From the NCBI GenBank assembly GCA_963761325.1, contig CAVXGZ010000002.1, forward strand, positions 806,001 to 870,000: a stretch of 64,000 bases of DNA, given 5' to 3'. Under the pieces are notes generated by a model. The model worked only from the letters and a program-made list of their open reading frames with translations, was not told the DNA's origin and did no database searches. Both the position numbers and the translations under genes were made by a program. The stretch comes from Streptantibioticus_C sp963761325. GTDB taxonomy: Bacteria; Actinomycetota; Actinomycetes; Streptomycetales; Streptomycetaceae. Below, piece after piece: positions 10,808 to 18,176 of the stretch (its first letter is position 1; every line of letters begins with the position of its first letter).

Positions 10808-11668
10808 GTGCGTGGAGAGCGGGACGAGGCGGCCGGCGAGGCCGGACCGGCGTCCGGGGCCGCCCGGACGCCGGCCGCGCGGGGGGCCGCGGCGCTCGCC
10901 ATGCCGGACGGGTCGCTGCTCGGCCGGCGCACCCTCGGCCACGAGACGCTGCTGGTGCTGGCGCTCTCGCTGGGCGCGGACGCGGTCGGCGCGCTGATCA
11001 GCTTCATCGGCTCGGTCACCGCGCCGGGACCGCTGCGCGACCAGGCGGCCACCCTGGTCGGCTCCCAGGCGCCCGGGCGTCCCTGGCTGGATCTGTCCTG
11101 GCAGGTCTTCGGGCTGGCCACCGCGCTGGTCCCGGTCGCGCTGGTGGCCCATCTGCTGCTGCGCGAGGGCGTCGGGCTGCGGTCGATCGGCTTCGACCTG
11201 CGCCGGCCGCGCTTCGACCTGTCGTGGGGGGCCGGCATCGCGGCGGCCATCGGAGGCACCGGGCTGCTGCTCTACCTCGGCGCGCGGGCGGCCGGCTTCA
11301 ACCTCACCGTGGTGCCCGAGTCGCTGCCCGCGGTGTGGTGGCGGATCCCGGTGCTGATCCTCGCCGCGGCGCAGAACGCCGTGCTGGAGGAGGTCGTCGT
11401 CGTCGGCTACCTGCTGCGCCGGCTCGACCAGTTGGGCTGGGGCGCGGGCCCGGCGCTGGCGGCCAGCGCGGTGCTGCGCGGCTCCTACCACCTCTACCAG
11501 GGGTTCGGCGGGTTCGTCGGCAACATGGTGATGGGCGTGGTCTTCGTGCTGCTCTACCGCCGCTGGGGCCGGGTCGGACCGCTGGTCGCCGCCCACACCC
11601 TCATCGACAGCGTCGCCTTCGTCGGCTACGCCCTGCTGGCCGGAAAGGTCGGCTGGCTGCCCACCTGA
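10808..11668 (+). CDS. CPBP-family intramembrane metalloprotease (CAAX protease/Abi type)
   Basis: A 286-residue membrane protein with a hydrophilic N-terminus of about 45 residues and roughly seven hydrophobic segments. The CPBP signatures are present: NAVLEEVVVVGYLLRRL (the EE of motif 1), a conserved RxxYH-like GSYHLYQGFGG (motif 2), and HTLIDSVAF (motif 3). Members cleave or bind prenylated or other membrane peptides; the bacterial substrates are mostly unknown. The GTG start has GGGAGG five bases upstream. It is convergent with the PhzF gene across a strong hairpin. Confidence 0.85.
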   Translation: MRGERDEAAGEAGPASGAARTPAARGAAALAMPDGSLLGRRTLGHETLLVLALSLGADAVGALISFIGSVTAPGPLRDQAATLVGSQAPGRPWLDLSWQVFGLATALVPVALVAHLLLREGVGLRSIGFDLRRPRFDLSWGAGIAAAIGGTGLLLYLGARAAGFNLTVVPESLPAVWWRIPVLILAAAQNAVLEEVVVVGYLLRRLDQLGWGAGPALAASAVLRGSYHLYQGFGGFVGNMVMGVVFVLLYRRWGRVGPLVAAHTLIDSVAFVGYALLAGKVGWLPT

Positions 11669-11679
11669 CCCCGCGCGGA

Positions 11680-11705
11680 GGCGGCGCGCCGGTCCGCGCG
11701 CCGCC
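11680..11705. terminator. Bidirectional hairpin terminator
   Basis: A perfect 10-bp GC stem (11680-11689 with 11696-11705) and a six-base loop lie in the short gap between two convergent genes. Confidence 0.65.
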
Positions 11706-11715
11706 CCCGCACCGG

Positions 11716-12537
11716 TCACACCCCGTCGGCCAGTCGGCCGTCGATGACGGTCACCGCGCTGCCGGTCAGCAGCACCCGTTCGCCGCGCAGCGCGGTCCGC
11801 ACCAGGCCGGTGCGCGCCGAGACCTGCAGCCCGGCCAGGTCGGGACGGCCGAGCCGGGCCGACCACAGGGGTGCGAGCGCGGTGTGGGCGCTGCCGGTGA
11901 CCGGGTCCTCGGGGATGCCGTGGGCCGGGCCGAAGAACCGCGAGACGAAGTCGTAGCCCCCGTCCGGGTCCTCGGCGCGCGCGGTGACCAGCAGGCCCCG
12001 GTACGACAGCCGGGCCACGGCCGCCAGGTCCGGGGCCAGCGTGCGCACCGCCTTCTCGTCCGCCAGCTCCAGCAGCAGGTCCCCCAGCGAGGGCCCGGTG
12101 TCGTAGGCGGCGAGCACCGGGGCGCCGGCGGCCTTGACGGCGGCGGGTGGCGGCTCGATCGGGGTGAGCGGCGAGACGGGGAAGTCCAGCGTGATGGAGC
12201 CGTCGGCGCCGGCGGTGGCCGTCAGCAGGCCGCTGCGCGTGGCGAAGCCGATGGTGCCCCGGTCGGCGCCGGTGGTGAGCAGGATGTGCGCGGTCGCCAG
12301 GGTGGCGTGGCCGCACAGGTCGACCTCGGCGACCGGGGTGAACCAGCGCAGCGCCCAGCCGGCCTCACCTCCCGGCGGGAGCCGGTGGACGAAGGCGGTC
12401 TCGGAGAGGTTGATCTCGGCCGCGAGTTCGCGCATGCGCTGCTCCTCGGGGAACCGGTCGTCGTCCAGGACGACGACGGCGGCCGGGTTGCCGGCGAAGG
12501 GACGGTCGGTGAAGGCATCGACGATGCGGATCCTCAT
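11716..12537 (-). CDS. PhzF-family isomerase/epimerase
   Basis: A 273-residue protein of the PhzF fold. The family hallmarks are VDAFTDRPFAGNPAAVV at the N-terminus, the catalytic-glutamate motif NLSETAFV near residue 44, GHATLATAH near 75 and DPVTGSAHTAL near 205. In phenazine producers PhzF isomerises trans-2,3-dihydro-3-hydroxyanthranilate, but isolated homologues like this one occur widely without phenazine genes and their substrate is unknown. The ATG at 12537 is preceded at seven bases by TAGCGT, so the transcript is probably leaderless. It is divergent from the PadR gene. Confidence 0.88.
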   Translation of the reverse strand: MRIRIVDAFTDRPFAGNPAAVVVLDDDRFPEEQRMRELAAEINLSETAFVHRLPPGGEAGWALRWFTPVAEVDLCGHATLATAHILLTTGADRGTIGFATRSGLLTATAGADGSITLDFPVSPLTPIEPPPAAVKAAGAPVLAAYDTGPSLGDLLLELADEKAVRTLAPDLAAVARLSYRGLLVTARAEDPDGGYDFVSRFFGPAHGIPEDPVTGSAHTALAPLWSARLGRPDLAGLQVSARTGLVRTALRGERVLLTGSAVTVIDGRLADGV

Positions 12538-12544
12538 GCCCGGA

Positions 12545-12550
12545 ACGCTA
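12545..12550 (-). promoter_or_regulatory. -10 element for a leaderless PhzF transcript
   Basis: On the minus strand TAGCGT ends seven bases before the ATG at 12537, with no Shine-Dalgarno sequence between. Confidence 0.6.
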
Positions 12551-12607
12551 CGGCGGGCGCATCGCCGCAGGACATGGCCAATGCGGGGCGGGTGGATCGA
12601 AAGTACT

Positions 12608-12675
12608 TGTCGAACGACACTCACCGATATATCGTTGAAGCATCGCGATCGATCAGCGAATGATCGTTCGACGAT
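12608..12675 (+). promoter_or_regulatory. Cluster of palindromes upstream of the PadR gene (candidate operators)
   Basis: Three palindromes lie in this A+T-richer stretch: TGTCGAACGACA (12608-12619), CGATATATCG (12625-12634) and ATCGTTCGACGAT (12663-12675). PadR proteins are usually autoregulated through ATAT-centred inverted repeats, so the middle element is the best operator candidate. The region also separates the PadR gene from the divergent PhzF gene. Confidence 0.55.
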
Positions 12676-12720
12676 GTCGACCATCGACCATTGCGCACAC
12701 CGAGAAGGAAGGAGCGCGCC

Positions 12721-13377
12721 ATGCGTTCCCACGGACACGAATCACGACACGGTGACCACGAGCACCACCCGCACGGCTTCCCGCACTTCGGCGGTTGGGG
12801 CCAGCGCGGCGAGTTCGAGGAGCGGCGGGGGGCCTTCGGCCCGTTCGGCCCGCCCTTCGGACCGCCCTGGGGCGGCGGCCCGTTCGGACCGGGGCCCGGC
12901 CGCGGCCGCGGCGGCGGCCCGCGCGGACGGGCCCGGCGCGGTGACGTCCGCGCCTCGATCCTGGCCCTGCTCAAGGACCGCCCGATGCACGGCTACGAGA
13001 TGATCCAGGAGATCGCCGAGCGCAGCGGGGGAGCCTGGCGGCCCAGCCCCGGATCGGTCTACCCGACCCTGCAACTGCTGGAGGACGAGGGGCTGATCGA
13101 GAGCGCCAGCGAGGGCGGCAAGAAGCTGTTCACCCTCACCGCCGAGGGCCGCACCGAGGCCGAGGGCGGCGCGGACGCCCCCTGGGAGGAGGCCGGCCGC
13201 GGCGTCGACTGGGAGGCGCTGCAGGAGATCCGACAGGCCGGATTCGGCCTGGTGGAGGCGTTCCGCCAGGTGTGGTCCACCGGAAACCCGGCCCAGCGCG
13301 AGAAGGCGATGAGTGTGGTCAACGAGGCCCGCAAGAAGCTCTACCTGATCCTGGCCGACGAGGACCCGGAGAGCTGA
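12721..13377 (+). CDS. PadR-family transcriptional regulator with a long Gly/Pro/His-rich N-terminus
   Basis: A 218-residue protein. Residues 1-75 are low complexity (a His-rich start, then repeated GPFGPP and GRGRGGG). The PadR winged HTH follows: RASILALLKDRPMHGYEMIQ, then SGGAWRPSPGSVYPTLQLLEDEGLI. A C-terminal helix for dimerisation ends in EDPES. PadR proteins mostly repress efflux or stress genes and sense small hydrophobic ligands. The ATG is supported by AAGGAAGGAG upstream. The His-rich tail could bind metal, but this is a guess. Palindromes at 12608-12675 suggest autoregulation. Confidence 0.88.
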   Translation: MRSHGHESRHGDHEHHPHGFPHFGGWGQRGEFEERRGAFGPFGPPFGPPWGGGPFGPGPGRGRGGGPRGRARRGDVRASILALLKDRPMHGYEMIQEIAERSGGAWRPSPGSVYPTLQLLEDEGLIESASEGGKKLFTLTAEGRTEAEGGADAPWEEAGRGVDWEALQEIRQAGFGLVEAFRQVWSTGNPAQREKAMSVVNEARKKLYLILADEDPES

Positions 13378-13476
13378 GCCCACCGGGCTGACTCCCCGTC
13401 ACCATCGCCCGCGCGGCGGCGGCACCCGAGCGTATGTCGGGGCCGCCGCCGCGCCGCCGTGTGCCAGGATCGCGGC

Positions 13477-14154
13477 GTGACCGACCTCGACTCGCTGCGC
13501 GACAGGCTGCGTTCCGCGCCGCCCGCGACGGCCGGACCGCTGCCGTCCTTCGACCCGGAACGGGCCCCCGACGCCCCCGGGCCGCTGTTCGCCGAATGGC
13601 TGGCCCACGCCCTCGACGAACGGGTGCCGGAGCCGCGGGCCATGACGCTCGGCACGGCGGACGCCGACGGGCGGTCCTCCTCGCGGGTGTTGGTGCTGCG
13701 TGGGTTCGAGTTGGCCGACGGGGCGTGCGCGTTCCGGTTCTCCGGTGACGCCGCCGGCCGTAAGGCCGCCGACCTCGCGGCCCGGCCGTACGCCGCGCTC
13801 ACCTGGTACTGGCCCGCGATGGGCCGGCAGATCCGGGCGGCCGGCCCGGTCGAGACGCTGGACGCCGCCGCGACGCGCGCCGACTTCCACGGCCGCGGCG
13901 AGGCGTCGCGCACCGCCGGGTTCACCGGCCGCACCAGCGCGCCGCTGTCCGGACGAGCGGAGTACGAACGGGCCTGGTCCCGGGCGCGGGCCCGGCTGGC
14001 CGCCGAACCGGACGCGGTTCCGGAACACCACCGCCTCTACCTCCTGCGGGCCGAGGAGGCGGAGTTCTTCCAACTGGCCGCCGACGGCTTCCACCGCAGG
14101 CTGCGCTACACGCGCGACGGCTCGGGCTGGCAGCGCGGGCAGTTGTGGCCCTGA
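13477..14154 (+). CDS. Pyridoxamine 5'-phosphate oxidase-like flavoprotein
   Basis: A 225-residue protein with the split-barrel FMN-binding fold of pyridoxamine 5'-phosphate oxidase: AMTLGTADADGRSSSRVLVL, then WYWPAMGRQIRAAGPVE and a C-terminal RLYLLRAEEAEFFQ with RRLRYTRDGSGW. True PdxH oxidises pyridoxine or pyridoxamine phosphate to PLP with oxygen; this sequence is close in layout but divergent in places, so a related oxidase is possible. The GTG at 13477 is preferred over an upstream GTG because CAGGAT lies six bases before it, which suits a leaderless mRNA. Confidence 0.78.
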   Translation: MTDLDSLRDRLRSAPPATAGPLPSFDPERAPDAPGPLFAEWLAHALDERVPEPRAMTLGTADADGRSSSRVLVLRGFELADGACAFRFSGDAAGRKAADLAARPYAALTWYWPAMGRQIRAAGPVETLDAAATRADFHGRGEASRTAGFTGRTSAPLSGRAEYERAWSRARARLAAEPDAVPEHHRLYLLRAEEAEFFQLAADGFHRRLRYTRDGSGWQRGQLWP

Positions 14155-14235
14155 CGGGTCGTCGGAGAATCCGGCCGCGTTCACGGCCGCCCGGTGGAAC
14201 CCTTCGGGCCATCGTGATGAATGAGCATATTTCTC

Positions 14236-14241
14236 TATAAT
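14236..14241 (+). promoter_or_regulatory. Consensus -10 element for the His/Pro-rich protein
   Basis: TATAAT stands in an A+T-rich patch after the preceding gene. The -35 at the expected distance is poor. The predicted leader is about 85 bases and holds a GTGCG/CGCAC hairpin. Confidence 0.5.
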
Positions 14242-14333
14242 CGTTCAGCCGATGAACGGGGACACGTGCGGCAGTGCTTCTCGCACCCCGCCGCTATCAA
14301 GCGACGGGTCGCACAACAGGCTTGGAGGCCTTT

Positions 14334-15189
14334 GTGTCCCGAACTCTGCCGCGCGTCGCTGCTGTAGCCGCAGCCCTGGTGGCGCTGTGTGGAGCGAACA
14401 CCGCCAGCGCCCAGGACAGCTGTCCACACCCGCAGCCGGCGCCGCCGGTGCACCACCATCCGGAGTGGATGCACCATCACCACAGCCACCACTGGTTCCC
14501 CGGTCACTGGTGGTGTGAGGTGGCGCCCCCAGCGCCTCCGGTCCACCATCGTCCGACGCCTCCGTGGCACCACCACCCCACGCCCCCGGCGCCCCCCGCG
14601 CCGCCGTGGCACCACCCGACGCCGCCGTGGCACTACCCCGCGCCGCCCGTGCACCACCACCCCACGCCCCCGTGGCACAAGCCGAAGCCTCCGGCCCATC
14701 ACCCGAAGCCTCCGGCCCACCACCACCCGAAGCCGCCGTGGCACAAGCCCACTCCGCCGTGGCACAAGCCGAAGCCTCCGGTGCACCACCCGAAGCCTCC
14801 GGCGCCACCACCACCCGAAGCCGCCGTGGCACAAGCCCACTCCGCCGTGGCACAAGCCGAAGCCTCCGGTGCACCAGCACCCGACGCCTCCGTGGCAGAA
14901 CCCCACTCCGCCGTGGCACAACCCCAGCTCGCCGTGGCACAACCCCACTCCGCCGTGGCACCACTGGATGCCGCCGGTGAACCCGGTTCCCCCGGTCCCG
15001 CCGGTGGACCCCGTGCCCCCGACGGTCCACGACCCGCAACCCCCGGTCTTCGACCAGGGCTCCGGTGACGCGGGCTACTGGGCGGTCCACGACGGCGAGC
15101 ACATCGTCATCCGGGACCCCGGTGACGAGATCGAGGTGGACAGCGGCTTCGGCGTCGGCGCCGGCCACACCGACTGGGACGACGACTAA
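14334..15189 (+). CDS. Secreted His/Pro/Trp-rich repeat protein; frameshifted near 14803 in this sequence
   Basis: The GTG start has GGAGG five bases upstream and begins a Sec signal peptide (MSRTLPRVAAVAAALVALCG, cleavage likely after ASA). The mature part opens with a Cys-containing His-rich stretch, then repeats of PPWHKPKPP, PPWHHPTPP and related units. One extra base near 14803 shifts the frame; the other frame continues the same repeat (PPWHNPTPPWHHWMPP) and ends in an acidic, repeat-free tail (HDGEHIVIRDPGDEIEVDSG...DWDDD) with stop at 15189. The corrected length is about 284 residues. I recognise no family. Metal binding or a cell-wall role would fit the composition. A 72-bp repeat inside the gene complicates sequencing. 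Confidence 0.7.
14717..14788 (+). repeat. 72-bp direct repeat, copy 1
   Basis: This block inside the His/Pro-rich gene is identical to 14805-14876. The copies start 88 bases apart, which is not a multiple of three, so they are read in different frames. Confidence 0.85.
14805..14876 (+). repeat. 72-bp direct repeat, copy 2
   Basis: Identical to 14717-14788. The single extra base that breaks the reading frame lies just before this copy (about 14801-14804). Confidence 0.85.
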
Positions 15190-15219
15190 CATCCCCGCGG
15201 GCCCCACGGCCTCCAGCAG

Positions 15220-15251
15220 GCGACCTCGCACCCCACCGGGTGCGGGGTCGC
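15220..15251 (+). terminator. Hairpin terminator after the His/Pro-rich gene
   Basis: A 14-bp stem (15220-15233 with 15238-15251) contains one wobble pair and a CACC loop, 30 bases after the stop codon. Confidence 0.7.
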
Positions 15252-15387
15252 TCCGGTTACGGGCGGGGCCGCCGGGTTGTCCATCCTGAGGATGAGAAGG
15301 CGGTCATTCGTGCCCATCCGTGGGAGGACGGATAAATGCCCCTTCGTGCGGAGGCGTCGGAACCGCCGATCTGATGGGGTGTGAGAC

Positions 15388-15966
15388 GTGCGAATGGAGC
15401 GGCCGCCCGAGGCGGTCACGCAGGACGGACCGGGCGGCCCGGCCCACCGGTACCCCGAGGCGTGGCCGGCCGCGGAACTGCGGGCGGTGGTGGCAAGCGC
15501 CCGCCGCCGCGCGAGCCGGGACGCCGACCCGCAGGTCGACACCGCCCACCTGTTGCACGCCCTCCTCGAGTCCGACCCCGGCTCGCGCGAGGAGTTGAGC
15601 CGCGCCGGCGACGGCCGCACGGCGCGGGTGCTCGCCTACCTCGCACAGCGTGCCATCGGCTACGGGATGCGCTGGCACGGCGTCGTGGAGGAGTCCGGGA
15701 CGCGGCCGGCCGGGGCCGGCGCGGAGCCGACCCGGCTGAGCCCGGCCGCGACGGCCGCGCTGCGCGAGGCGGTGGTCCGCGCCGCGAACCGGGGAGCGCC
15801 GGCCGCCGAAGGACCCGATCTGCTGCGCGCGTTGGCGGCCGACGCCGGATGCCGGGCGGCGCAGGTGCTGCGGGCGGCGGGAGTCGATCCGCGACGGCTG
15901 GCGGTGGCCCGGGCGTCCGGCGCGGTCGCCAGGAGCTATCGAGATGACGGTCCTGTCGCCAGCTGA
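15388..15966 (+). CDS. Clp N-terminal domain protein
   Basis: A 192-residue protein with two Clp-N-like repeats: DPQVDTAHLLHALLESDPGS near residue 48 and LSPAATAALREAV...GPDLLRALAADAG further on. Clp-N repeats bind substrates or adaptors on ClpA/ClpC, but no AAA+ ATPase domain follows, so this is a stand-alone Clp-N protein of unknown partner. The start may be the GTG at 15388 or the ATG at 15394; neither has a strong ribosome-binding site. The next gene starts 13 bases downstream but has its own -10 element. Confidence 0.72.
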   Translation: MRMERPPEAVTQDGPGGPAHRYPEAWPAAELRAVVASARRRASRDADPQVDTAHLLHALLESDPGSREELSRAGDGRTARVLAYLAQRAIGYGMRWHGVVEESGTRPAGAGAEPTRLSPAATAALREAVVRAANRGAPAAEGPDLLRALAADAGCRAAQVLRAAGVDPRRLAVARASGAVARSYRDDGPVAS

Positions 15967-15972
15967 CATGAT
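15967..15972 (+). promoter_or_regulatory. -10 element for a leaderless EamA transcript
   Basis: CATGAT ends six bases before the ATG at 15979 and no Shine-Dalgarno sequence lies between. Confidence 0.45.
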
Positions 15973-15978
15973 GACCCG

Positions 15979-16974
15979 ATGGACAGCACATCGGCGCCGG
16001 TCGGCCGGCGGGCCGGCCTCGGGTTGGCGCTCGTGTCGGCGCTCGCGTTCGGCGGATCCGGGATAGCGGCCGAACCGCTGATCGCGTCCGGACTGTCGCC
16101 GTTGCAGGTGGTGTGGCTGCGGGCGACCGGAGCGGCGCTGGTGATGCTGCCGTTCGCGCTCCGGCACCGTGAGGTGCCGCGCCGCCGGCCCGCGCTGCTG
16201 ATCGGCTTCGGCCTGCTGGGCGTGGCGGGTGTGGCGGCGTGTTTCTTCGCCGCGCTCTCCCGCATCCCGGTCGGGGTCGCGCTGCTGGTGGAGTACCTGG
16301 CGCCCGCGCTGGTGCTCGGCTGGGTGCGGTTCGTGCAGCGGCGGCCGGTGAGCCGGTCGGCGGCGGTCGGCGCGGTGCTGGCGGTCGTCGGCCTGGCCGG
16401 GGTGGTCGAGGTGTGGCACGGGCTGGGCTTCGATCCGGTCGGCCTGCTGCTGGCGGGGTGCGCCGCGTGCTGCCAGGTCGGCTACTTCGTGCTGTCCGGC
16501 CACAGCGGCGACGGCGAGGACGCGGTCGATCCGCTGGCCTTCAACTCCTACGGGATGCTGGTCGGCGCGCTCGCGCTCACCACGATCGCCCGGCCCTGGA
16601 ACGCCCGCTGGTACCTGCTGGCCCACCGGGTGCCGTTCGGCGACGGGACGGTGCCGGCCTGGGCGCTGGCCGCCTGGATGGTGCTGATCGCCACCGTGCT
16701 GGCCTACCTGACCGGGGTCGTCTCGGTGCGCCGCCTGTCGCCCGCGGTGGCCGGGGTGGTGGCCTGCCTGGAGGCGGTGATCGCCACCGTGCTGGCCTGG
16801 GTGCTGCTCGGCCAGCGGCTCGGCGTGCCGCAACTCCTCGGCGGCGCGCTGGTGCTGGTCGGCGCCTTCATCGCGCAGACCACGACGCCCGCCGCGCCGG
16901 CCCCGCAGCCGGTGGCCGCGGGCGGCCCGGTCCCGCGGGAGGCGCGGTTGCCCGACCGGGCGGACGCCTCCTAG
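15979..16974 (+). CDS. EamA/DMT-family transporter
   Basis: A 331-residue inner-membrane protein with about ten hydrophobic segments arranged as two EamA repeats; the second ends in LEAVIATVLAWVLLGQRLGV, the usual end-of-repeat signature. Such proteins export amino acids or other small metabolites (RhtA, YdcZ-like groups), but the substrate cannot be read from the sequence. Its stop codon TAG is also the first bases of the -10 box of the leader peptide that precedes the next EamA gene, so the two transporter genes are adjacent but separately promoted. Confidence 0.85.
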   Translation: MDSTSAPVGRRAGLGLALVSALAFGGSGIAAEPLIASGLSPLQVVWLRATGAALVMLPFALRHREVPRRRPALLIGFGLLGVAGVAACFFAALSRIPVGVALLVEYLAPALVLGWVRFVQRRPVSRSAAVGAVLAVVGLAGVVEVWHGLGFDPVGLLLAGCAACCQVGYFVLSGHSGDGEDAVDPLAFNSYGMLVGALALTTIARPWNARWYLLAHRVPFGDGTVPAWALAAWMVLIATVLAYLTGVVSVRRLSPAVAGVVACLEAVIATVLAWVLLGQRLGVPQLLGGALVLVGAFIAQTTTPAAPAPQPVAAGGPVPREARLPDRADAS

Positions 16975-16977
16975 GCT
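16972..16977 (+). promoter_or_regulatory. -10 element of the leader-peptide transcript
   Basis: TAGGCT overlaps the stop codon of the upstream EamA gene and ends seven bases before the leader-peptide ATG at 16985. Confidence 0.55.
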
Positions 16978-16984
16978 GTCGGCC

Positions 16985-17020
16985 ATGCACTCCACCGTTC
17001 TTCCGCCTCCTGCCGCCTAG
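16985..17020 (+). CDS. Putative leader peptide MHSTVLPPPAA (uORF)
   Basis: An 11-codon open frame begins at leaderless distance from a -10 box and encodes MHSTVLPPPAA. The run of three prolines is a known ribosome-slowing motif when EF-P is limiting. It lies 108 bases before the second EamA gene, and is followed by alternative hairpins, one of which masks that gene's ribosome-binding site. This architecture resembles translational attenuators. It has not been seen expressed; the evidence is arrangement only. Confidence 0.5.
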   Translation: MHSTVLPPPAA

Positions 17021-17122
17021 CGCGGGCGGCGGAACCACGCAGGACCGGGCTCGGCTCTCGCCGGGCGGGTCGTCGCCGTCCGCAGACGGACCACGCGACC
17101 ACCCGACGTCTCCCGTTGGAGA
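17001..17122 (+). promoter_or_regulatory. Candidate attenuator: alternative hairpins and SD-sequestering stem
   Basis: Within and after the uORF, TTCCGCC (17001-17007) can pair with 17028-17034, while GCCGCC (17012-17017) can pair with the overlapping 17025-17030, so the two are mutually exclusive. A further stem is GTCCG (17078-17082) with CGGAC (17087-17091). Finally TCTCC (17109-17113) pairs with GGAGA (17118-17122), the ribosome-binding site of the EamA gene that starts at 17129. Confidence 0.45.
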
Positions 17123-17128
17123 ACACCC

Positions 17129-18133
17129 GTGTCCCGATCTCTCTCTTCCCCGCTGCCCGTCTGGCGGGGTCTGCTCTACGTCGCCTTCGCCGCCACCGCC
17201 TGGGGAACCGCCGGCGCGGCGGCCGAACTCCTCTACCGTGGCAGCGCCATCGGCCCGATAACCCTGTCCTTCTGGCGCTACGTCGGCGGACTCGTCCTGC
17301 TGGTGCCGGCCCACCTGATGCGCCGTCACCGCGCGCGCCGCCGGCCCGGAGCCCGGATCACCGCCGCGACGCGGGAGCCGCGCCGGGCAGCCGTCGTCCG
17401 GATCCTGGTCACCGGGATCGGCCTGACGGTCTTCCAGAGCGCCTACTTCGCCGCGGTGCAGGCCACCGGGCTGGCGGTCGGCACCGTGGTCACCCTGGGC
17501 GCCAGCCCGGTGCTGGTGGCTGTCGGCGCCCGGATCCTGCTGGGCGAACGGCTCGGGCGGGCCGGGGCGGTGGCGGTGCTCGGCGCGCTGGCCGGCCTCG
17601 CGGTGCTGGTGCTCGGCGGCCAGGGCACCGGCTCGGTGCGGATCGGCGGCGTCGGCCTGGCGCTGCTGTCCGCGCTCGGGTACGCCTGGATCACGTTGTA
17701 CACCCGGTGGCTCGGCGGCCGGGCGGACGGCGGCCCGGATTCGCTGACCACCACGGTGTGGGCGTTCGCGGTGGGCGCGGTGTGCCTGCTGCCGCTCGCA
17801 CTGCGGCTCGGGATGTGGACCGGGGTGCGCGACGTGGGCCGCACGCTGGAACTGCTGGTCTACCTGACGACGGTGCCCACCGCACTCGGCTACGCGCTGT
17901 TCTTCGCCGGGCTGGCGGTGGTGCGCGCCTCGACGGCCTCGGTGCTGTCGCTGATCGAGCCGGTGACGGCGGCCGTGATCGCCGTCGCGCTGCTCGGCGA
18001 GCGGCTGACGGCGGTCATGGTGATCGGCACGGTGATCCTGATCGCGGCGGTGGCCTGGCTGGCGTTCGCCGAGGCCGGGGCGGCGGTCGGCGCCGCCCGG
18101 CGTGCCCTGCCGTCGTGGACAGATCCGGTCTGA
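17129..18133 (+). CDS. EamA/DMT-family transporter with a structured leader
   Basis: A 334-residue membrane protein with about ten transmembrane segments and two EamA repeats; LSLIEPVTAAVIAVALLGERLT closes the second. A cytoplasmic loop near residue 75 is rich in Arg. The GTG start is preceded by GGAGA, which lies in a small hairpin and may be regulated by the leader peptide at 16985-17020. It is likely a metabolite or drug exporter; the leader arrangement would suit either. A hairpin terminator follows, shared with the convergent PaiB-like gene. Confidence 0.85.
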   Translation: MSRSLSSPLPVWRGLLYVAFAATAWGTAGAAAELLYRGSAIGPITLSFWRYVGGLVLLVPAHLMRRHRARRRPGARITAATREPRRAAVVRILVTGIGLTVFQSAYFAAVQATGLAVGTVVTLGASPVLVAVGARILLGERLGRAGAVAVLGALAGLAVLVLGGQGTGSVRIGGVGLALLSALGYAWITLYTRWLGGRADGGPDSLTTTVWAFAVGAVCLLPLALRLGMWTGVRDVGRTLELLVYLTTVPTALGYALFFAGLAVVRASTASVLSLIEPVTAAVIAVALLGERLTAVMVIGTVILIAAVAWLAFAEAGAAVGAARRALPSWTDPV

Positions 18134-18149
18134 CCCGTCCCGGCGCCGG

Positions 18150-18176
18150 GCCCGCGGCGCGGCGGCCGCCGTGGGC
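18150..18176. terminator. Bidirectional hairpin between convergent genes
   Basis: A 10-bp stem with one G-U pair (18150-18159 with 18167-18176) fills the gap between the EamA and PaiB-like genes. Confidence 0.6.

Noticed and set aside
11716..12537. Phenazine biosynthesis locus suggested by a PhzF-like protein
   Set aside because: No other phz genes are present. Lone PhzF-fold isomerases are common and have unknown substrates.
14500..14950. CRISPR-like periodic repeats
   Set aside because: The repeats are codons for Pro/His/Trp/Lys units inside a secreted protein; there are no unique spacers of constant length and no cas genes.
14804..15068. Continuation of the His/Pro-rich protein in its original frame to 15068
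   Set aside because: After 14803 that frame gives Ala/Val/Gln/Ser-rich sequence unlike the repeats, while the other frame continues the same repeat and ends in a distinct acidic domain.
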